A DNA stretch of 57,870 bases, taken from contig CACPJP010000004.1 in NCBI GenBank assembly GCA_902634325.1, positions 1-57,870 on the forward strand, given 5' to 3'. This DNA is from an uncultured Pelagibacteraceae bacterium (GTDB taxonomy: Bacteria; Pseudomonadota; Alphaproteobacteria; Pelagibacterales; Pelagibacteraceae). Under the pieces are notes generated by a model. The model worked only from the letters and a program-made list of their open reading frames with translations, was not told where the DNA came from and made no database searches. Position numbers and translations under genes: made by a program. Every line of letters begins with the position of its first letter. Positions within the stretch are counted from its first letter, which is position 1. Shown here one piece after another: positions 52,377 to 57,870 of the stretch.

Positions 52377-53738
52377 ATGAAATTTTTAATTTTAGATATA
52401 TACCCCAAAGACGATTGGAGACTGGTAAAAGACACCGCCGGAGGATATGGCACAGGAAATGATTTTGGAAATACATTTTTTTCAAAGGCTTTAAACAAGT
52501 TCGTATCCAAAATGATCAGTATGCCTCCTATGTACGCCATGTACATTTACTCAATTTTAAAAGCAAAAGGTCAAGAGGTCGAATATGAAAGAAGTATAAA
52601 GAATGAAAAAGTAATTAATGCAGATTACATAATAATGCCTTCTTCAATAATAGCTTCAGAAACAGAAATAGAAGCAATTAAAAATTTGACAACTCAATCA
52701 AAGAAAATATTTGTAGTCGGGATTTTCTCATCCGTTTTAAAAGACAAATACAAAATGAAAAATTCTTATATTGTGCCCGGGGAGCCCGAAGGTTTTTTTT
52801 TAAACATTTCATATGCTAAAGAAACTCTTGATAATTTTTTTGAAAATAACAACCCCAAGAGTTTTGCAAATAATTTTGTAGAGAATTTAGATGCTTTGCC
52901 TTTTCCGGATTGGGAATACTACTCAAAAAAATACCCTTTAAGAAATAATTTTCTTGGTTTTAACTCAAAAACAGCAATTCCGATGCTGGCCTCAAGAGGC
53001 TGTCCTTACTCATGCTTCAATTATTGTACCTATCCTTTACAACAAGGACGTAAAGTTAGACTTAGATCAGTAAAAAATATTCTGGATGAAATTAATCATT
53101 GGATTAAAACGATTGGTACAAATAAATTTCTTTTTAGAGATCCGGTTTTTTCAATTAACAGAAAATTTACAGTTGAATTATGTAAAGAAATAATAAGACA
53201 GGGTTTAAAAATTGAGTTTTTGATTGAAACCCATTTAAAAAATTTAGATGATGAACTTATAGGTCTGCTAGAAAAGGCAGGGCTAAAGTTGGTTTATGTA
53301 GGTATAGAGTCATCGGATGCAAAAGTTTTAAACGGAATAAAAAGATTTACAGTAGACAATGATCAACAACACATGGTTATAAAAAAACTAGTTTCAAAAG
53401 GCATAATCGTCAAATCTATGTATATGCTCGGAAATCCAGATGATGATGAGGTTACCATCAAGAATACAATTGATTACTCATTAAGCCTTCCTAATCAACT
53501 TGTTCAGTATAGTGTATTTACGCCATACCCGGGCACACCCATATATAAGGTATATGAAAACAAAATAGTGGAAAAAAATTTTGAAAGATTCAATCAATAC
53601 AATTTAGTTTATGATCACAAAAATTTAAATAATTCAAATATTATAAAGTTAAAGAACCTTGGTTATAGGAAATTTTATTTTAACTTTAAAAATCTTTTTA
53701 CTGTTTTGAAATCATTTTCAAGCCTTGTCAGAAAGTAG
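52377..53738 (+). CDS. B12-binding-type radical SAM protein with CX3CX3C motif
   Basis: Protein of 453 aa. The N-terminal 150 residues resemble the cobalamin-binding domain of class B radical SAM enzymes, but no clear DxHxxG is seen. The radical SAM core starts at SRGCPYSCFNYC, and later GIESSD and YMLGNPDDDE fit the barrel. The cluster cysteines are spaced CX3CX3C, one residue more than the canonical CX3CX2C. The ATG follows a 35-base gap. In a glycan cassette it may methylate or rearrange a sugar or lipid; this is inference. Confidence 0.84.
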   Translation: MKFLILDIYPKDDWRLVKDTAGGYGTGNDFGNTFFSKALNKFVSKMISMPPMYAMYIYSILKAKGQEVEYERSIKNEKVINADYIIMPSSIIASETEIEAIKNLTTQSKKIFVVGIFSSVLKDKYKMKNSYIVPGEPEGFFLNISYAKETLDNFFENNNPKSFANNFVENLDALPFPDWEYYSKKYPLRNNFLGFNSKTAIPMLASRGCPYSCFNYCTYPLQQGRKVRLRSVKNILDEINHWIKTIGTNKFLFRDPVFSINRKFTVELCKEIIRQGLKIEFLIETHLKNLDDELIGLLEKAGLKLVYVGIESSDAKVLNGIKRFTVDNDQQHMVIKKLVSKGIIVKSMYMLGNPDDDEVTIKNTIDYSLSLPNQLVQYSVFTPYPGTPIYKVYENKIVEKNFERFNQYNLVYDHKNLNNSNIIKLKNLGYRKFYFNFKNLFTVLKSFSSLVRK

Positions 53739-54572
53739 ATGAAAAAGAAACATTGTTTAATTACAGGCGGAACTTCTGGTTTAGGCCTAGAATTTACAAA
53801 AATATTTATAAAAAAAGATTTTTTTGTTCATATAATTTCTAGAAATGAGGAAAAATTGAAATTTGAAATAAAGCAATATTCCAAAAAAATGAAATCTAAA
53901 ATTTTTTTTTATAAAACAGATCTATCTGAAGTTGAAAGCGTTATTAAAACAATAAAAAAATTAAAAAAAATTAAAAGTATTGATTTTCTAATTAATAATG
54001 CTGGAGTTATTAATTTGGAAAAAGAAACAAATGTTAACAATATAGAGAAAACTTTTATGACTAATTATTTATCTCATTTTTTTATAACATATGCTTTAAG
54101 AAAAAATATTTCAAAAGGTAAAAATGGAAAAATAATCAATATATCATCTGTTGCACACAAATTGGCTTTTTTGAATATTAGAGATTTAAATATGGAAACT
54201 TTTTATAATGGTTGGATTGCTTATTTTAATTCAAAATTAATGATTTTATTATTTACATATAAGTTAAATTCGATCTTTCGGGATGTACAAAGTTTTGCAA
54301 TTCATCCGGGGTGGATCAATACTAACTTTGGCAATAATAATGATAATATTATAAGAAAATTTTTAGGTCAGGTACGGTCAATTTTTGCTAAAGACCCAGA
54401 AGTTGTTGCCAAAAAAATATTTAAATTTATAACATCGAATGATTTTAATAAAAAAGATTTTTATTTTTCAATAGATAAAGCCAGGAAAAGTTCAAACAGT
54501 TCACAAGATAAACGTTTGCAGAACGAACTTTGGAAAAAAAGTATAAAATTTTTTAATAAATATGTCTCTTAG
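53739..54572 (+). CDS. Short-chain dehydrogenase/reductase
   Basis: Classical SDR of 277 aa. The cofactor motif is GGTSGLG (near residue 10), then NNAG, a Ser in NISSV and catalytic Tyr/Lys in YFNSK. It resembles retinol-dehydrogenase-like or WW-domain-oxidoreductase-type SDRs. It starts right after the radical SAM stop and overlaps the next gene by 11 bases. Probably a reductase on the same glycan or lipid intermediate. Confidence 0.88.
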   Translation: MKKKHCLITGGTSGLGLEFTKIFIKKDFFVHIISRNEEKLKFEIKQYSKKMKSKIFFYKTDLSEVESVIKTIKKLKKIKSIDFLINNAGVINLEKETNVNNIEKTFMTNYLSHFFITYALRKNISKGKNGKIINISSVAHKLAFLNIRDLNMETFYNGWIAYFNSKLMILLFTYKLNSIFRDVQSFAIHPGWINTNFGNNNDNIIRKFLGQVRSIFAKDPEVVAKKIFKFITSNDFNKKDFYFSIDKARKSSNSSQDKRLQNELWKKSIKFFNKYVS

Positions 54573-56388
54573 AATTAAAAGTTTTTTTCATATTTTAGCA
54601 TTAATCTTAATTGTTTTTTTGTGTTCGTATATTTGGAAATTCATTGAGTTACCGTATATTGATGACAAAGGATCAGTTGGTGCATTATCTAAAATAAAAT
54701 ACAATCATCTTAATGATACAGCAAGGTACTTATTTTTTATTACCTTGCCTTTGCTATATTATCTATTTTTTATTTACAAAACTCAAAAAAATAAAGTAGT
54801 AAATTTTAAATTTTTTTTAAAAAAATTTGAAATTCGTGAAGATAATTTTAATTTTAAGAGTATTTGGCCAATATTTATATTTCTAATTTTACTTTTATCA
54901 ATTGAGTTTTTATCATTAAAATCCCCGACAAACTTAGATCCCGTACATCACGGAGACCTTTTAACTCCAGCTATAAATTATTTAAACAACAAAGAATTTT
55001 GGCAATCTTCTTTTACCATTCATGGAGCATCAGATATTTTATATCCTTTGATTGCATGGAAATTATTTGGAGTTCAAACCGTAGGTGCTTTTTTAGTATT
55101 TAAATTGATTTTAATTTTGATTTTAAAGATTTTATCTATAATTTTTATTTTTTATATTTCAAAATTTTCAAATTTAGAAACAAAATATAAAATTATTTTA
55201 TTTACTTTATTAAGTTTAATAATTTTATCATTTAGTAACTACTATTTAATAGACTATCTGGGTATAAGAGATTTATATGCTCTGATGTTTTTCATATTTT
55301 TTATTCAATGTTTTTTCAAAAAAAATAGGATATTATTAAATTTATTTATCTCAGCAATTACTGTTTTTACTATAATTCTTCACATTGATATCGGAATTTA
55401 TCTTTATCTAATACTACTGTCATATAAAATTTATTTGTTAATTTCAAAAAAATTTAAAGATTTTATCCAGATTATCTCTTTTTTATTTTTTTCACTAATT
55501 GTAGTTTTTTTAATTTTTGGAAGTTCAGAAATTGTTTCATTTTTTATTAATATTAAACACATCATTTTTAATGTAGACCAGATTCATGGACTTAAATATC
55601 CGCAACCTTTTTTTTCAATGGGAATTGAACCAAATGGATCTCGAGCAACAAAAGTAATAACTTTACAGTTAATTTCTGGAATAATTTTAATTTCAACACT
55701 TTTTTTTAAAAGCAATTATTTTAAGTTAAATGAAAAGTTATTTTTTTTATTTTTTTATCTATATTGCTTTATTGCCTTCAAAAATGCCCTAGGTAGATCC
55801 GATGGCTTTCACATCATGCAGTCTAGTGATTGGCAATCACTAATTATTTATTTTTTTATTATTCATTCAATGGTTTATTTATTCAAAAAAAATAATTTTA
55901 TTAAGCTAAATCTTAAATTTTCTTATTTATTTTCATTAATACTAATATCTGCGTTTATGTTTTCGAATCTTAAATTTAATAATATTATTAACTTTAAGAA
56001 TAGATTTGAGAAATCAATAAACGCTCCGGACATCAAATATATGTCTGATGAAAGGGCCAATATAATTGATTTATTAAAAAATGAGACATCTGATGAAATA
56101 TGTATTCAAAATTTTACAGTAGACCTTGCGGTACCTTATTTAATAAAAAAACCGACATGTACAAAGTATTTTGCATCATGGTTAGCCAGCGGATTTAACA
56201 TTGAAAAAGATTACATCGCGCAACTTAAAAATAAAAAGGTTAAATATATATTATACAGCTCACCAATATTTGTAGTAGATGATCTAAAAACTGCAGACAG
56301 GTTAAAATACGTAAATGAATTTATTTTAGACAATTATGTTAATGTAATTAAAAGGGATGGTTATATCCTTTTAAAATTAAAAGATTAA
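54562..56388 (+). CDS. Multi-span membrane protein, GT-C glycosyltransferase-like
   Basis: Protein of 608 aa with about 11-12 hydrophobic segments and a soluble C-terminal tail of about 110 residues. The first long loop holds NLDPVHHGDLLTPAINYL, an acidic motif at the place GT-C enzymes have their catalytic Asp. It fits a polyprenyl-phosphate-sugar-using transferase. Composition is extremely Phe/Ile/Leu/Lys-rich. It ends eight bases before tRNA-Thr, last gene of the cassette. Family assignment is tentative. Confidence 0.6.
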   Translation: MSLRIKSFFHILALILIVFLCSYIWKFIELPYIDDKGSVGALSKIKYNHLNDTARYLFFITLPLLYYLFFIYKTQKNKVVNFKFFLKKFEIREDNFNFKSIWPIFIFLILLLSIEFLSLKSPTNLDPVHHGDLLTPAINYLNNKEFWQSSFTIHGASDILYPLIAWKLFGVQTVGAFLVFKLILILILKILSIIFIFYISKFSNLETKYKIILFTLLSLIILSFSNYYLIDYLGIRDLYALMFFIFFIQCFFKKNRILLNLFISAITVFTIILHIDIGIYLYLILLSYKIYLLISKKFKDFIQIISFLFFSLIVVFLIFGSSEIVSFFINIKHIIFNVDQIHGLKYPQPFFSMGIEPNGSRATKVITLQLISGIILISTLFFKSNYFKLNEKLFFLFFYLYCFIAFKNALGRSDGFHIMQSSDWQSLIIYFFIIHSMVYLFKKNNFIKLNLKFSYLFSLILISAFMFSNLKFNNIINFKNRFEKSINAPDIKYMSDERANIIDLLKNETSDEICIQNFTVDLAVPYLIKKPTCTKYFASWLASGFNIEKDYIAQLKNKKVKYILYSSPIFVVDDLKTADRLKYVNEFILDNYVNVIKRDGYILLKLKD

Positions 56389-56396
56389 TCAAGAAA

Positions 56397-56472
56397 TGGT
56401 GCCCACAAGTGGAATTGAACCACTGACCTCTTCCTTACCATGGAAGTGCTCTACCGACTGAGCTATGTGGGC
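56397..56472 (-). tRNA. tRNA-Thr (anticodon GGT)
   Basis: Read on the minus strand, the acceptor GCCCACA pairs with TGTGGGC-type partner before discriminator A and CCA (complement TGG at 56397-56399). The anticodon stem CTTCC/GGAAG encloses loop ATGGTAA, with anticodon GGT. T loop GGTTCAATTCC. 76 bases. It closes the glycan cassette. Confidence 0.97.
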
Positions 56473-56594
56473 CTCTAGTTTAGATAGAAATATGTAATTT
56501 TACATTTTATCAATACTTATTTACAGGGATTTTCAGTAGAGGCTTGCATATTCATATTCTTCAAAGTAAAACATAATAAAATTATGGTGCAAAA

Positions 56595-56789
56595 ATGGGT
56601 ATCCACTACGATTATAAATCTACAAGAGGCGAAAAGGCGATGCGTAAAGAAGCTAAGAGAAAAGCACGTTTAGAGCAGAGAAAAGCCAGACGAAACTTAA
56701 AATCAAAAGCCGAAGAACCAGAAGATAAGATGCATGATATTCAAAAAACCATAACTTTAGAAGACTTAACAAATCCTAATAAAAATTAA
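56595..56789 (+). CDS. Small charged protein of unknown function
   Basis: 64-aa protein starting MGIHYDYKSTRGEKAMRKEA, then a strongly basic helix with Arg/Lys/Glu/Ala (residues 15-43) and a polar tail. No family recognised; the composition suits RNA or nucleoprotein binding. It starts about 120 bases after tRNA-Thr and leads an operon with the 38-aa protein and dcd. Confidence 0.75.
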   Translation: MGIHYDYKSTRGEKAMRKEAKRKARLEQRKARRNLKSKAEEPEDKMHDIQKTITLEDLTNPNKN

Positions 56790-56794
56790 CCTAG

Positions 56795-56911
56795 ATGAAG
56801 ATTGTTGAGAAAAAAGAGAAATCTTTTTTGCGTAAAGAATTGGCTCTAAAAATAAATTTAAAAAAGAGAAAAAAATTCAAGGAAAAATATAAACTGAAAA
56901 AAAAATCATGA
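56795..56911 (+). CDS. Lys-rich 38-aa protein, coupled to dcd
   Basis: ATG at 56795, five bases after the preceding stop, TGA at 56909-56911 in ATGA overlap with dcd. The sequence begins [19 protein letters not shown] and is about 45% Lys/Arg. Two-sided tight packing supports translation. Unknown function; it may bind nucleic acid, like the charged 64-aa protein before it. Confidence 0.6.
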   Translation: MKIVEKKEKSFLRKELALKINLKKRKKFKEKYKLKKKS

Positions 56912-57462
56912 GTGTTTTATCAGACAAGTGGATCAGAAAAATGTCTAGGGATAAAAAAATGATTTCCCCATTTATTTCAAAACAAGTAAGAAAAGGAAAA
57001 ATTTCATTTGGGCTCTCATCTTATGGTTATGACGCAAGAGTCTCTAATGACTTTAGAATTTTTACCAATGTAAACTCTGCTATAGTTGATCCAAAAAATT
57101 TTAAAAAAGAAAGCTTCGTATCAAAAAAGTCAAATATTTGTGTTATCCCCCCTAATTCTTTTGCTTTAGCCAGAACAGTTGAATACTTTAGAATACCAGA
57201 AAACGTAATGGTTATTTGTCTTGGAAAATCTACTTATGCCAGATGTGGAATAATAGTAAATGTTACCCCTCTTGAACCTGGTTGGGAAGGTTATGTTACA
57301 CTTGAATTTTCAAATACCACACCACTACCAGCAAAGATTTATGCAAACGAAGGTGCTGCTCAATTTGTATTTATCAAGGGAAATGAAAGGCCAGAAGTTT
57401 CATATTCAAAAAGAAAAGGCAAATATATGAAACAAAAAGGTGTTACACTTCCTAAAATTTGA
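56908..57462 (+). CDS. dcd: dCTP deaminase
   Basis: Homotrimeric enzyme of 184 aa that deaminates dCTP to dUTP for dTTP synthesis. [11 protein letters not shown] is the N-terminal nucleotide-site motif, [10 protein letters not shown] the phosphate-binding segment, and [20 protein letters not shown] holds the catalytic Glu. GAAQFVF matches the family near the end. It overlaps the small Lys-rich gene and is three bases before murA. Confidence 0.97.
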   Translation: MSVLSDKWIRKMSRDKKMISPFISKQVRKGKISFGLSSYGYDARVSNDFRIFTNVNSAIVDPKNFKKESFVSKKSNICVIPPNSFALARTVEYFRIPENVMVICLGKSTYARCGIIVNVTPLEPGWEGYVTLEFSNTTPLPAKIYANEGAAQFVFIKGNERPEVSYSKRKGKYMKQKGVTLPKI

Positions 57463-57465
57463 TTG

Positions 57466-57870
57466 ATGCAAAAATTAATAGTTAAAGGCAAAAGGAATTT
57501 ATCTGGTACTGTTAAAATATCTGGCTCAAAAAATGCTACCCTCCCAATTTTGGCAGCATCGATTCTAAGCGATAAAAAAGTAGAGATAAAAAATGTACCC
57601 CTAGTAAAAGATGTTATTACCATGTCTCAATTACTAAAACATATTGGGTCCGATGTAAAAATTATTTCTAAGGCTAAAAAAATTGTAATACACAATAAAA
57701 ATAAAAAAATAAAAACCATTGCTCCATATACTTTCGTAAAAACTATGAGAGCAGGGGTTATTGTCTTGGGTTCTTTACTGTCTAAATTTGGGAAAGCCAA
57801 AGTATCTTTGCCAGGTGGTTGTGCAATTGGAACTAGGCCGGTAGACATACACCTTTTCGGTCTTAAGAAA
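57466..57870 (+). CDS. murA: UDP-N-acetylglucosamine 1-carboxyvinyltransferase, C-terminus cut
   Basis: First committed peptidoglycan enzyme; adds enolpyruvate to UDP-GlcNAc. 135 N-terminal residues are present: VKGKRNLSGTVKISGSKNATLPILAASIL holds the Lys-Asn pair, and GGCAIGTRPVD comes from the active-site loop region, including the Cys in the CAIG stretch. The ATG at 57466 starts three bases after the dcd stop. It leaves the window on the right. Confidence 0.97.
   Translation, partial: MQKLIVKGKRNLSGTVKISGSKNATLPILAASILSDKKVEIKNVPLVKDVITMSQLLKHIGSDVKIISKAKKIVIHNKNKKIKTIAPYTFVKTMRAGVIVLGSLLSKFGKAKVSLPGGCAIGTRPVDIHLFGLKK

Noticed and set aside
1-57870. CRISPR array, insertion sequence with transposase, integrase or rRNA gene
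   Set aside because: No regularly spaced repeats, no transposase or integrase motifs and no rRNA sequence were seen in any region.

Overview
This is a gene-dense, AT-rich piece of chromosome (roughly 30% G+C by eye). It most resembles the SAR11 clade (Pelagibacterales, Alphaproteobacteria). The evidence is very short spacers, many ATGA/TAATG stop-start overlaps, few Shine-Dalgarno sites, Lys/Ile/Asn-rich proteins, a class I lysyl-tRNA synthetase, and alphaproteobacterial synteny: rpmH-rnpA-yidD-yidC-argB-HAD-dapD-dapE, def-fmt-truA, and bolA/J-protein-cobS-cobT beside aroB-aroK. Taxonomy is inferred from layout and protein character, not from a marker-gene comparison.

Layout. 1-3478: a cut thiolase gene, tRNA-Arg(ACG), a HisH-type glutaminase, a CDP-paratose-2-epimerase-like SDR and uppP. 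3647-9582: glutamate synthase gltD-gltB. 9589-14379: surface-sugar genes (second epimerase, sulfotransferase, alpha/beta hydrolase, galE, GT4 glycosyltransferase). 14380-22771: translation block thrS-infC-rpmI-rplT-pheS-pheT-lepA, with a GT4 gene and an unknown gene coupled to its end. 24392-25452: tRNA-Ser(GGA) followed by an unusual cassette. 25446-29094: NlpC/P60 hydrolase, AmpG-type permease and TrkH. 29152-33840: lysK, pyrD, TauE/SafE, rpmB, YhhQ. 33848-39011: cobT, cobS, J-protein, bolA, aroB, aroK. 39077-43193: two envelope proteins of unknown role, then def-fmt-truA. 43194-50071: deacetylase-family enzyme, dapE, dapD, HAD nucleotidase, argB, yidC, yidD, rnpA, rpmH. 50150-56388: TVP38 protein and a four-gene surface-glycan cassette ending at tRNA-Thr(GGT). 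56595-57870: two small charged proteins, dcd and the start of murA.

The core genes supply translation, nitrogen assimilation, lysine/arginine/aromatic and pyrimidine synthesis, and cell-wall precursor steps. Scattered among them, often against tRNAs or coupled to housekeeping genes, are glycan genes (GalE, two epimerases, three or four glycosyltransferases, sulfotransferase, radical SAM, SDR) that probably modify a surface polysaccharide.

The best candidate for something undescribed is the cassette at 24498-25452. It holds two homologous small hydrophobic proteins (71 and 78 aa) and an 18-codon ORF, each with a clear Shine-Dalgarno site, which is rare in this window. GC-rich or perfect hairpins separate them, the block ends in a strong terminator, and an exact 16-bp inverted repeat flanks it. 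Its leader contains a 12-base exact match to the core of T7-type phage RNA-polymerase promoters. A phage-responsive or phage-derived membrane-peptide module is a testable reading, but only a hypothesis.
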